Assembly: GCF_000226095.1 (NCBI RefSeq)
Contig: NC_016474.1
Location: 806,001 to 870,000, forward strand
Direction of reading: 5' to 3'
From: Thermothelomyces thermophilus ATCC 42464
Lineage: Eukaryota; Ascomycota; Sordariomycetes; Sordariales; Chaetomiaceae
Length of the DNA stretch: 64,000 bases
Below are positions 50,072-61,103 of the stretch, one piece after another. Within the stretch, counting starts at the first letter, position 1, and each line of letters begins with the position of its first letter. The position numbers and the translations under genes are program-made. A model generated the notes under the pieces. The model saw only the letters and a list, made by a program, of their open reading frames with translations. It ran no database searches and was not told the origin of the DNA.

Positions 50072-53000
50072 ATGACTGAGCTCGCGCTCGCCGACCGCTT
50101 GAAGCTGCTGCGTTCAAAGAACGCCGAAATAAAGTAAGAAGGGTTTCAATCGAAAGATCGATCTTTTCTGGTCGGTTTGATGTGCAGTAGTCAATATTGA
50201 CAGCGCGCAGGTCAATTGCATCGTCGCGGAAACGTAAGCTGCGCGAGCTCTTCGCTGTCGCGACCGACGAAGATGGTATTCCCAACTACGACTACAGCGA
50301 TCCCGACGCCCCAACAGCCACCCCGGCCGAGAAAAAATTCCTGAGGGACTCTGATATTCTACAGTACGTTTCTGTTCCCTGACTTTCCGTTTTGGGCTCG
50401 TTTGCGACGCGATGGTGCCGCTTCAATCTGATTCTAACTCGTCCTGATGCACCCGTAGGGGCCGACGACTCAACGAGCTCAACATCCCGGCGCGTCGCAA
50501 GGCTCTGTTCAATACCCAGCGGCTTCGTGCGATATTCGATGCGACAACGGCCGAGAACTTTCCATCCACATCATCACCTAAGTTGACAGAAAATGGGCCG
50601 CGCTCGTGGGATTCCCCCGGCACCTATCCTGACGGAACGCCTGCGGATTTCGGGACCTCGGCGAAAGCCTCAGCACCAAGTGCCTTAGTTGAGCCGTTGC
50701 CAGCTGGCCAGGGCGCCCATTCTGGCACTTCGCTGCCGCCAGACTCGGTTGCCAAAGCACAGAACGGGGGCATCGAAAGGTCTTCAGTGAACGTTGCACC
50801 GAGCCATCCAGCAATCCGAGACAAATATAATGGCGCCTTTGGTACGCACGAGCCTGCCGATAGCAGCACAGCTGTGGCGATTCCACCTCCGCCGCCGCAA
50901 GTCACACCTACTCCACCCCAGGTTCCTCGCATCGATGTACAAGTGGCTCAGGCCGACGACCGGGGCTCGCTGCAAGTGGGAGCCCGCGACATGCGAGCCT
51001 CGGGGGATGCCGGAGGTGCCACTCTTACCCAAAATCCGTCTACTGTAGACCCTGCCCGCCAGCCAGATTTGCTGTCCTCGCCTGATTCCACTGCCCAGTC
51101 AATGTTAACCCCGGCCGTGCACGATGCGTCGGCCAACACGAGTCCCAACAGTGACGCACCGCAAGACTTGGAAAGCGGCGTGGAGACTCCCAAGGAGAAA
51201 ACAGGGGGGCACGGGACAGAGAAGGAGGACCTTAATGGTGAGGCCTATGTTCTTTCATCCGTGGATGCCCCTGTCTCGGACGCCTCTCTACCGACACCAA
51301 TCAGTGGGGTGGAAGCGCAGCTGCTGCAGGAGTCGGCCGCAGCTCGGCTCAATCAGCTCTCCTGTTCTACCACGGTTGCTGATGATGCTCGGCCACATTC
51401 TACAGAGGCGGCGCAGGAATCAACCTTGGGTATTGGCGATACCCACGAGCAGCATGATGGCACGGCCGCTGCACGGGTTGGTAGGCATCTGCCTGATAAG
51501 GTGCAACCCAGTGTATCGGCTGGCTCCTCTGGAAGGTTCGATGATACAGGTCCAAACGGACAGGGCAAGTGGGATCAAGGTGCCACGACATCTATGAACA
51601 TTGATAAGGCAGACGGCACCGCAACTGAGAGCCAAAAGCATGCAGAGGTTGATTCTGCTCAAGCGTCCCGAAATGGAACAGCATGCAGTTCTATACCGCC
51701 ACATTCGGTTGGCTCGTCGAACACTGCCGAAAAATCGATGTTCGAATCACCGATGCCGGGTCCTTCAACTACTCCAGCCGAGCTTTCGAGACAGGTTTCA
51801 GCAGATGCCAACAGACCTCGCGGTACCGGGGATGAAGCGGCCAGCCCTCGTGCCTCTTCTTCCCAGCTGGTATTGCATGCCAACAAGGCACGCGATAGGC
51901 GACGGAGAAGCACCCCAACAGTTATCTTCGGCAAGCAACCCAAGAGGCCAAAACCTTCGGAGGATGGAACAGTCATAGTCAGTCAGAAACCCGGATACAT
52001 ACCGACCGACGATTATTTCACGCCCCTGTTTATCGAGGGTTTCACGAGGCAATCCACGTGGATGAAGCCCATTGAAAAGCTCATCAACCAAGCTCACAAG
52101 ACGCTCTCGACGTCGGACCAATATATCTCGATGTTGGATCACCAGGCCTGCAAGATCTTACGTAGAGTGTATCATCTCCAGCAGCATGACAAGTGGTCCC
52201 TGAGGCAGCCAGTTCGATGCCCAGAGCCAACACGACCAGCATCTCACTGGGATGTTCTCCTTCAGGAAATGAAGTGGATGCGGACCGATTTCCGCGAGGA
52301 ACGGAAATGGAAGCGTGCGGTTGCACGAAACCTCGCCCGCGCTTGTGCCGAATGGGTTCATTCGGACCCAGCCACGCGGTCGCTTCTGCAGGTGAATGCG
52401 GTCATTCCACCTCGACCGGTAGACGCGGGGACGAACGGGAACAAGGTTGAACGCTCAGAGGCTGAAGATGGTCTGCCCGACCTGATTCACACCGACTCGC
52501 CAACAAATGACGAAGATGAACTCCCTGAACCCTTGGATTGTGTGGCACCCTCTGCCATCTTCGCGCTACCGGATGACGAAGTAGTCTTTGGACTTCAGCC
52601 CTCGAAAACTGCTGAACTTCTCCTTCAAAACCTTCCGCTGCATGGGTCGCCTCTTATGGTTCCCAAGTTCGACGTCTCAAGCACAAACTACGATCCAGAC
52701 GCCAAGTGGAAGCGGCCAGCAGTACCTCTCAGCAAGTATGTGGAGGGTGAAATGGTATTGGCGAACAGAGGGCCACCGCGCAAGCGCCGGCGATATGACT
52801 ATCTCGCGGAAGAAGAGGACGACGATGAAGACGAAATCATTTTTGGGGACGAGACAGATAACGGCGCTGAGCTTCAAGCCGAGAACACTTCGGTGGCATT
52901 ATTCAGCCCAGAGATGAAGCCAATACGGGACCGCTTGCATGCTGGCCACCAGTTCCGCCCGCCGACTGAGCATCCCATGCCCCCCCAGAGCTTCTTCGAG

Positions 53001-54895
53001 AGCCGGACAGCATCTCAGTGGACTTTGGCCGAGGACGAGCAGCTCAAAACCCTTGTCCGTGAGTGCTCTTATAATTGGTCGCTGATTTCGGCTATGATGT
53101 CCACTTCGTCTTTGTTCGCATCCGGGGCCGAACGACGCACGCCATGGGAATGCTTTGAGCGCTGGGTGAGCCTTGGGAGTTTGGAAGGACTGCCGAACGA
53201 CATGGCTAGAACCCCGTATTTCAAGGCATACCAAGCCAGGATTGACGCGGCTCAGCGGGCCATTGCACAGCAAAACCAGAATGCGCAGCAGCAAGTTGGA
53301 CCCAACGGTGCGGTTGCGCCCATTCCCAGACGTCGACCAACTACAAGCTTCCGCGTCGAGCGACGCCGCAATCAGAAGCACCTCGCGCTGATCGACGCTA
53401 TGCGGAAGCTAGCCAAAAAGCGGGAGGCGACGGCCCAGAAAGCTCAACAGGCAGCAAACCTGGCTGCCATGCGCAAGGCCAACGAGGTCCCAAGACAGCA
53501 GATTCAGAACAAGACGCCGCGGGACTACAGTATCATGCGATGGGAACGCGATCAAGCCCTAGCGGAGAGAATGGCTGCGTATGCTATCCGGCAAGCAGAC
53601 GCGAATGCCCGGAGACTGGTGAGAGCAATTCCTACAGCACGGTTAGGAAACACAGGGTCACAGCTAACTCTTTATGGCTTCAGCAAAAGCAGAACCTTCC
53701 CGGTCAAGTTCCCGGCACACCTGGTGTTGTCCCTGGTCCTCAGGCTGCCGCGCAAATCGCTGCAGCCAATTCGCTCAACAATGCCGCTCGCCTTAATGTT
53801 CCCGGACAGCTTGGAATGCCTGGACAGAACCGCACTCCTGGACGCGTTTCGATGCCGGCAACTGCAGGAGCGGTCCCCGCGGCCGTTCAAGCGCGTATTG
53901 CCGCTGGTGGCCTTGTTCCGCCACTCCAGATGGCATCCATGCAGCAGGCTCAACTTCAAGCGATGCAGGCTGCACAAAGACTGCCGATGGTGAATCCACA
54001 GCCAGATATCAACCTTATGCTCCAGGCCCGGTCAATTCAGAACCAACAGCGGGCGGCCATCCAGCAACTGCAGCAACAACAACAGCAAGCGCAACAGCAG
54101 GGCCACCCAGACCAGCAGCACCAGCAACAGCAACAGCACCAACACCAACACCAACACCAGCACCAGCACCAGCATCAACACCAGCACCAGCAGCACCAGC
54201 AGCACCAACCGCAACATCAACCGCAGCAGCAACAGCAGCAGCAGCAACAGCAGCAGCAGTCACAACATTTCCAACCGCAACAGCAGCAAGCCACAACGCA
54301 ACAACACCAAGTCCCTCCGCAGCAGGTCCCTCAGCAACAGCAGATCAACCAGCAAGCGCAACAGTTGCCCCAGGCAAATGGGACACAAGGGTCACCACCG
54401 CTGCGTAGTGTGGTCAACGGGCTGAACCAAGGAGCATTCCTCACCAATGCGCAGGCGATGATGGCGTCGTTTGGGGCGACGAATGGCGCTGGTTTGGCTA
54501 CCTCGCCGGGTGCTAACCTCAGTATGCCTGCTGTACCGGGTCGTTCTCCGGGGGGGATTCTTAGCCAGCATATCACACAGCGACTTGCTGAACTGGAAGC
54601 ACACTACCGGGCCAAAAACCCGAATCTACCGCCCGAGACGGTACGGCAACTCGCCACCGAGCATTTGGGCCGGATGATTGTTCAGAGCCAGCAGCAGGCA
54701 GCCATGAATGCGGCGGCAGGAGCAGTCGCCCAACAGCCGATGAATAGCCCACATCAATATGCCTCGCTCCTGCGAGCGCAGCAGCAAGCTCAGGCGCAGC
54801 AGGCTGCGCAGCAGGCCGCTCAGGTCAGTCAGCAGCAGGCAGGACAACACCAACGACAGACAAACGCGAGCGCCACACCGGCGCCGGGCAAGTAA
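50072..54895 (+). CDS. vid21: NuA4 histone acetyltransferase scaffold Eaf1/Vid21
   Basis: Platform subunit of the NuA4 chromatin-acetylating complex in the nucleus. Exons 50072-50133, 50211-50363, 50459-53618 and 53684-54895 give 1528 aa. The N-terminus has ADRLKLLRSKNAEI and SRKRKLRELFAVATDEDG, typical of the family. A long disordered region follows. The HSA domain (about 664-706) reads HWDVLLQEMKWMRTDFREER KWKRAVARNLARACAEW. The Myb/SANT domain (about 925-979) reads WTLAEDEQLKTLVRECSYNW then WECFERWVSL. The C-terminal 400 residues are Gln-rich, with QH-alternating repeats. The final intron joins ANARRL to QKQNLPGQVPG. The combination of HSA then SANT without a helicase identifies Eaf1 rather than Swr1 or p400. 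Confidence 0.94.
54050..54270 (+). repeat. CAG/CAC repeats encoding polyGln/His in vid21
   Basis: Mixed CAG, CAA and CAC codons give alternating QH and polyQ tracts in the C-terminal part of Eaf1. Such tracts are usual for this protein. Confidence 0.85.
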
Positions 54896-55374
54896 TTGCT
54901 CTTACATACTACGAGTTGTAGGGGGCGGGCAGTGCCGTGTAGTATTGCATTGTCGGTACGAAGTAGATACCGACAGATTCGAATTGGCAACACGGAGGAT
55001 TGAGCAGACGGAATGCTTAGAGCCGGAGCCCCCGTTTTCTCTTGGGTGGCGTTATGATGATGTGTTCATGTATATACATTTCATGGTTGGTCAAATACAC
55101 GATCAAGGTATATACTTCGTATTTGGGATTTCGATTTATCTCTGCAGCCGGGAACATTTGATGTCGATGCTTTATTCTACCCGCTTGCTTGTGTTGTTTA
55201 GGTGATTACGGAGTATTATGGGCATGACAACCGGACCACGTTGATAAGATAACGTTAAGGCATCTCCACTTTATTTTCAAAAACTGGAGAAGCCGGTGCG
55301 GTTTCCTTCGAATCCAAACCATTCGTGGCAGGAAAGGAACCTTGAAAGAGAACAGCGATCACGACACGATCACA
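54896..55374. other. intergenic: mak11 promoter region
   Basis: About 480 bp between tandem genes. One ATTACGGAGTATT copy lies at about 55205-55217. No gene seen. Confidence 0.45.
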
Positions 55375-56907
55375 ATGGCGAAGAGGAAAAGAGAAGCCGC
55401 TCAGGACGGGGATCATGCAGAAGCTAAGGGCTCGACGAAGAAGACTAATGCATCAGCCAAAACGCCACGGTCAACAGCCTTCAAGCTCGACAGAGATGCC
55501 CCAGTGACAATCCAAATCATCGCGGGGTCGTACGACCGTGTCCTCCACGGCGTCACAGCAACAGTTAAGCCGGCCATGGCCGTGGAGTCTGCGGAAAAGA
55601 GCAAGAAGAAGGCGAATGACAGTTCACCACTGCCGAAGCGGCAGCAACAACAGCGAGTTGAGTTTGCCGATACCTTTCTTTTCAACGCGCACAACTCGGC
55701 CATCCGTTGCCTCGCGCTCTCCCCGCCGTCGGCGCCAGCGCCGGGCCAGTCGCAGAAGGTCGTGCTCGCGACGGGGAGCACCGACGAGCGCATCAACCTC
55801 TACAGTATCTCGGCGCACCCGCCGTCGGCGCGCGCCGCAGATGAGCAGAAGCTCCTCTCGTCGCTTGCGCCCCGGCCGATCCTCGAGAACCCCAAGAATC
55901 GCGAGCTGGGGACGCTGCTGCACCACACGTCCAACATCACCCGCCTCGTGTTTCCCAACCGGTCCAAGCTGCTCTCGGCGGCGGAGGACTCGACCATCGC
56001 CGTGACGCGTTCGCGCGACTGGACCCTGCTGCACACGTTCAAGTGCCCCATCCCCAAGCCGACGGGCCGCCCGAGTGGGGATACCGCGCCGCTGGGCGGG
56101 ACCCCTTCGGGCGTGAACGACTTCGCGGTGCACCCGAGCAACAAGATCATGATCAGCGTGAGCAAGGGGGAGCGGTGCATGCGGCTGTGGAATCTGGAGA
56201 CGGGCAAGAAGAGCCGCGTGCTGAACTTTGAGCGCACTGCTCTGAGCGAGCTTGGAGAGGGCAAGCACTCGACTGGGGAGGCAAGAAGGATCGTGTGGGG
56301 GAGCTCGAGGGGCGGGGAAGACGAGTTCGCGGTGGGCTTCGACCGGGACGTCCTGGTGTACGGGATGGACTGCGTGCCCAAGTGCCGGCTCATGGGGGAT
56401 ATCAAGACGAAGGTGCACGAGTTCCGCTACGTGGAGACGGACGCGAGCAGGGAGGAAACGGTGCTGGCGGTGTCCACGGAGGATGGGAGGGTCTTGTTCT
56501 TCTCGACGGCTACAGAGGATTTGGCCGAGCCGCCTCGGGACAAGACGCTCCGGGTGGCTAAGCTGGTCGGACGGCTGGGGGGCAAGGAGGCTGGAGTGTC
56601 CGGGAGGGTCAAGGATTTCTCAGTCCTGCCGGTGGAGGACGAGGACGGCAGGCGGTCCTTCTTCATCGTCACTGCCAGTAGTGACGGACGGATCCGGCTA
56701 TGGCATCTGGATGCTGCCGACCTGGACGCTTCAGGCCAGACGCCCAGGCAGGTCGGCAAGCTTCTGGGAATGTACGAGACGCAAAACAGGATCACATGTG
56801 TGGCCGCCTTTGTCATGATCCCCCGGCCGCAGGGGGTGGAGGAGAGCGAGTACGAGTTTGAGTCTGACGAATCGGAGGAGGATAGCGATGATGAGGATGA
56901 AGAGTGA
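55375..56907 (+). CDS. mak11: ribosome assembly WD-repeat protein Mak11
   Basis: Nucleolar WD40 protein for 60S subunit assembly, homologue of human PAK1IP1. Single exon, 510 aa; the first in-frame ATG at 55375 gives MAKRKREAAQ. A basic Lys-rich N-terminus is followed by ITVQI-type VTIQIIAGSYDRVLHGVTAT, then WD repeats (AHNSAIRCLALSPPS, VLATGSTDERINLYSI, HTSNITRLVFPNRSKLLSAA, GVNDFAVHPSNKIMISVSKG, MRLWNLETGKKSRVLNF, IVTASSDGRIRLWHLD). An acidic tail (SDESEEDSDDEDEE) ends the protein. The central coding part is much more GC-rich than the neighbours, which explains long antisense open frames at 55624-56418. Confidence 0.9.
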   Translation: MAKRKREAAQDGDHAEAKGSTKKTNASAKTPRSTAFKLDRDAPVTIQIIAGSYDRVLHGVTATVKPAMAVESAEKSKKKANDSSPLPKRQQQQRVEFADTFLFNAHNSAIRCLALSPPSAPAPGQSQKVVLATGSTDERINLYSISAHPPSARAADEQKLLSSLAPRPILENPKNRELGTLLHHTSNITRLVFPNRSKLLSAAEDSTIAVTRSRDWTLLHTFKCPIPKPTGRPSGDTAPLGGTPSGVNDFAVHPSNKIMISVSKGERCMRLWNLETGKKSRVLNFERTALSELGEGKHSTGEARRIVWGSSRGGEDEFAVGFDRDVLVYGMDCVPKCRLMGDIKTKVHEFRYVETDASREETVLAVSTEDGRVLFFSTATEDLAEPPRDKTLRVAKLVGRLGGKEAGVSGRVKDFSVLPVEDEDGRRSFFIVTASSDGRIRLWHLDAADLDASGQTPRQVGKLLGMYETQNRITCVAAFVMIPRPQGVEESEYEFESDESEEDSDDEDEE

Positions 56908-58705
56908 TAGGGCTGGGAGGGAGCGTTTTGTTAATTTGATTGACCGATGGGTTCACTAGAACTGGAACCTTTTTTCCTGCTTAGGGCCGTCTAGGAGGTT
57001 GCACTTGTTTCTTTACTCGAGGGTCAATTGCGCTCACTGTCGACACCCCTCCTTTGATCCGTAGCTTCCAACATCGCAAGAGCGATACATCGCCCCTACA
57101 TTCGACTGATATATATACGTTGATCGATGGAAATGGCATCTGGGGGACCCGCTTCCCGGAAGTAGGATTGGTTGATCTTGAGCGAAGAACTTGATCGCTC
57201 GGCGGTTTGTGCGATCGCTTAGGCGGTAAAATTCCGAGTTGGAGTTAGCATTGATATTAAGGCAGGTGCTTCCACCATGGTACTGCCATCCGGAGTACTG
57301 TACAACAACGGAGTTTGCCATATGGTACTATCCGAGTATGCATCGTAGATACAATTGAGCAAACACGAAAGCCTGCACAAGTCGAGAGACAACTCTGGGA
57401 ATATGTGGGGTAACTACGAAGTACGGGTCGAGAACTCGTGTGGCAGGTCAGACTGTCGCGCTCTCCGGTTATGGTGTGCTGCTGAGTGATCATCCACTGC
57501 AGTGGCATGTGAAGAGGTCTGAGCGGAGTCGGCAACAGCGTTACAGCCGCCTGGCTATTATTCCCACTGTGGAAAGTGTGGCCACTCAGACTTGGTGCAG
57601 GAAGTCCTCGGTTGTTTGTATGCATGTAATCCGTACTGTAGTGTACCGGGTTGTGGAGTCGGTGAATGCAGTGAGTGGATCGGCCCCTGGCAAAGGAAGC
57701 CAGGGCCAGATCGTCGCATGACGGGGGGCTCGAGGGCGCGAGGCGTTGTGCTTATTTGGCCCTGTAGAAAGGCTCGGGCGCGGCTGCATTCCCGCCATGA
57801 ATGGTCGAGAGGCGTGGGAGTGTAACTAACCCGTACTTAAAGTAGACTACAAGCCGGGTACAGTACCGACTGGTACGATACTCGGATGCTTCTAACCTGC
57901 ATTTCTGCGTTTTTCTTGCCCGGAAGGTTACACCAACCAGCTCTGATCTGGCGAACGGGCAAGCAGCCGCTGCCCGTCGCGGAAAATCCATCCAATCCCC
58001 GCCGTTGTGTTTCTTATTACGGCGTTCCGCGCACCTCGACTCTGGGCTTGGGCACGCACCTCCGTCATTCATTCTAGTTGCAGACGGACAACCGCGTCGC
58101 CTCACTGTGCTTCTCTCGTCCTCGCTCTCTCACACACACTCTCTGTCACATACACGCATTCTCTTGCCTAGTCTGAGCCGACGACATCTCAACCAACAGG
58201 GCTCTCCTGTGCCCATTATTCTGGCAGAGGACAGCAAAACAGAAAAACCATCAGCATCACGCTTTCGATCTATATACACGAACTGCATACCACACTCCTC
58301 GGGATTGATTGTCTGGACGCCGTCCCCATCAACTTGACGCGCTTGTAGTTGCGACTGCTATCTTTTCTCTCCTCCTTTTGTTGTGTTGGGTACGACCCCC
58401 GCACGAGCCGCCGGTCCTATGTGACCCGTCGGCCGAGTTTGTGTTTTCGACGACACCCTGAGCGAGCCGACTTTCGGTCCCTGTCAAAGTCCGGTCTCGT
58501 GTGCGCCAACAGAAGCATTGCTGATCGGGCAAAAGCACACACCGGTCCCTCGTGATCCGCCGGTCTTGCTGATGACCTGAGAAAGTTGAGGGGAACATGC
58601 ATACATACATACATACACATACATAAACTTATATATATTCAACGGGGCAACATTACTCCCATCATCACTTCGCCTCCGGAGAAGCTCGCTACGCCTACCC
58701 CAGGC
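56908..58705. other. intergenic, about 1.8 kb
   Basis: Between mak11 and the INSIG gene in tandem. It contains a TGTAGTGTACC motif near 57637, a CTCTCACACACACTC-type pyrimidine tract near 58125-58145, and the ATAC repeat just before the INSIG start. No gene recognised. Confidence 0.5.
58599..58625. repeat. (CATA)n microsatellite upstream of the INSIG gene
   Basis: ATACATACATACATACACAT followed by ACATAAA, about 80 bp before the start codon, presumably in the leader or core promoter. Confidence 0.9.
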
Positions 58706-60157
58706 ATGGACGGCAAGCCAGGAGAGGACGGGGCCGGCACAACAGGGCCCAAGATCATCCGGCCCATTCCTCGCCGCCCTTTCAACCTCGCGTTGTCGAG
58801 CCCGACGCCTCCCGAAGAGGACGACGACTACCCCTCCCCTCAACCCCGGATCAGCGCCAGCGACCTGCGTTTCCTCGCCCCTCACCAACAACAGCACGCT
58901 GCCACTCCGGGAAGCGCTAGTGGGGATGGAAGCACCCCGCTCAGTCATACCACTTCCTATCTCAACCTGACGTCCTCCACCCTCCGCGGCATCTACTCAC
59001 CCTCGACACTGGCTTCCTTCACTAAGGGTGAGGACGAGCTGGACCAGGAGGACGAGGACGAGGACGAGGACCAGGACAACTACTTGAGAGACTCGGACCG
59101 CCCCAATGACGGCGACGCACTACCTGGTCTCTCTGCACGACGGAGCTCCCTCCACCCAGCGACAAGGTCGTCAGCGTCATCAGCAGCAGCCGCTGCAGTG
59201 ACAGCAGCAAGCTCACCTCCGGTCCGGAAACGGGAGGTGGCTCTCCAGCTCGTCCTGCGTGCCGCCCTGCTCTTTGTGCTCGGCGTCGGCTACGGCGTGC
59301 TGGTCACGCGCCTGCCGCAGAACAGCCACCACCAGCACCACCCCAGCCGCCGCCTGGCCGCGGCGTACGAGTCCCACTGCGAATGGCGCTATCTCGTCTT
59401 CTGGGGCGTCGCGGGCGTCGCGCTGGGCAGCCTGCTGCCCTGGTTCGATCGCTTCTGGGAAGAGAGGGCCCAGCCGTCTTCTTCTTCTTCTTCTTCTTCT
59501 TCTTCCTCCTCTTCTTCTTCTTCCTCCTCATTCTCTTGCCCAAGCAGCATGGCGAGGGCCGAGCATGCCGATGCCGACGCACCCGTAACGTCGAAACCCT
59601 CCCTCACCTCCCCTCCCCAGACGGATTGGGCCCTCGTCATCCGCGGCATCGGCGCCTTCGTGGGCATCGTCTTCGCCATCCGAAGGCTGCCCTGGGCCTC
59701 CACCATGCAGGTGTCGCTGACCCTGGCCCTGGCCAATCCTTTCCTCTGGTATCTGATCGACCGCTCCAAGCCGGGCTTCCTGCTGAGCGCCGCCGTCGGC
59801 CTGGGCGGCGCCGCCCTCCTGATGGGCCTGGACCCGGAGGTCATGCCCGCCCCCACCGCGGCCGCCGCCGCGGGAGGAGGTGGGTGGGCGGCGGCGGTGA
59901 GGGACCGGCTGCGCGGCGGCGGCGGTATTAATGCCGATAACACCACCGCTCCCGGAGGAGCGGTGCCCGACGGCGCGGGGCGGGACGCCGCCGGCGGCGT
60001 TCTGCTCGGCGGGCTGGCGAGTCGGGAGACCATCGAGACGGGCATATGGATGCTGTCGGTGCTGTTCTGCAGCTGCGTCTGCTTTGGGAATATCGGCCGC
60101 CGCCTGGCGCTGAGCTCGTCTGCGGCCGGGAGAGGGAGGTGGGGCGGCGTGAGGTAG
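58706..60157 (+). CDS. INSIG-domain membrane protein
   Basis: ER membrane protein of the INSIG/Nsg family, which in other organisms binds sterols and controls HMG-CoA reductase and SREBP-Scap. Single exon, 483 aa; the first in-frame ATG is at 58706. The N-terminal 170 residues are Pro/Ser/acidic and probably cytosolic. Membrane segments: about 180-200 (LVLRAALLFVLGVGYGVLVT), about 228-247 (YLVFWGVAGVALGSLLPWFD), 306-325 (DWALVIRGIGAFVGIVFAIR), 330-350 (STMQVSLTLALANPFLWYLI), 355-375 (GFLLSAAVGLGGAALLMGLD) and 445-465 (GIWMLSVLFCSCVCFGNIGR). A Ser run encoded by a TCT repeat sits in the loop at about 258-276. The loop after segment five has a Gly/Ala-rich insertion. Confidence 0.85.
   Translation: MDGKPGEDGAGTTGPKIIRPIPRRPFNLALSSPTPPEEDDDYPSPQPRISASDLRFLAPHQQQHAATPGSASGDGSTPLSHTTSYLNLTSSTLRGIYSPSTLASFTKGEDELDQEDEDEDEDQDNYLRDSDRPNDGDALPGLSARRSSLHPATRSSASSAAAAAVTAASSPPVRKREVALQLVLRAALLFVLGVGYGVLVTRLPQNSHHQHHPSRRLAAAYESHCEWRYLVFWGVAGVALGSLLPWFDRFWEERAQPSSSSSSSSSSSSSSSSSSFSCPSSMARAEHADADAPVTSKPSLTSPPQTDWALVIRGIGAFVGIVFAIRRLPWASTMQVSLTLALANPFLWYLIDRSKPGFLLSAAVGLGGAALLMGLDPEVMPAPTAAAAAGGGGWAAAVRDRLRGGGGINADNTTAPGGAVPDGAGRDAAGGVLLGGLASRETIETGIWMLSVLFCSCVCFGNIGRRLALSSSAAGRGRWGGVR
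59477..59530 (+). repeat. TCT/TCC repeat encoding polySer in the INSIG gene
   Basis: About 18 consecutive Ser codons, mostly TCT, in a loop between membrane segments. Confidence 0.9.
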
Positions 60158-61103
60158 AGAGAAAGGGGGGGGAGGGGAATATAGGTGAGGGTAGGGTTGT
60201 AAGGTTAAGGTCGGATGTTGAGTTGGTGTTTGAGGTTTGAGGATGAACGAAAATAAAGAGACGAGACAAGAGGGGGAAAGTAAAAAAAACAAAAGGAGCA
60301 ACTGTTCATTTCATTTCTTTCAAATGGTCACGGTCGGTGGTGGTAACAGTCTCGTTTGGTGTTCGCCGGAACCTCGTCAGTAAAATAGCCAATAATGAGC
60401 GTCCAGGACAGAGCTCAGTGAAGAGCCTGTCTTGTTTTTTCTCCTTCGTTCTTTTCTTTTGTTCCTTAGAACCACACGAAACCGGTGGTTCGGATGGGAG
60501 AGAGCAGGAAGATGAGAAAGTCGAGGAAGCGGGATATGGATATGGCCATCTTTTTTGCCGGTGGGTTTCGGTGTTATTCGGAGCGGCTGGGTTCCTCCTC
60601 AAAGCGATTTGTTGGTAGTTTGTACGGATGTACAGTACTTCACTGGGTTTGAGTGTTGCGGGCATGACACGGTGAATGAAACCTGGGTTTCCCAAGTGGG
60701 TTGGGACACTCTGTGACCTTTTATCTCTCGGCCCCGTCGCTACGCCTTCTCTCCCTCGCTTGCAGAGAGGTGAGGGGAGTGTCCAACGGCATCTGCCGTT
60801 CTAGAGCTCCGTGCCTCCTTTGTGTTGGACATGCTAATTCATATTGTGCCCGGCACGAACAATACTAAACCCGGGCAAACAAGGCTTGAATATGGATCCT
60901 GCCCATCGCCGGAACCACACCCCATGGGAGTCGAATTGGTCACAGCATCTCCTGTTTCACTTCAAATCTGTTCTTTGTCACGATATGTGATGCCATGGAG
61001 AACAGCATGCTATTCATGGGGTATCATTCCATTTCTTTCGTCCGAGAAAGAGCACGCAGGGCGAAACGACAACAGCCAGACAAGGGCCGCTGGATTAAAC
61101 GCG
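60158..61103. other. convergent 3' spacer, about 950 bp
   Basis: Between the INSIG gene and hpr1, which converge. Open frames are short and without domains; presumably 3' UTRs. Confidence 0.45.

Noticed and set aside
55624-56418. 264-codon open frame antisense to mak11
   Set aside because: Composition shadow of a GC-rich coding exon; no domain.
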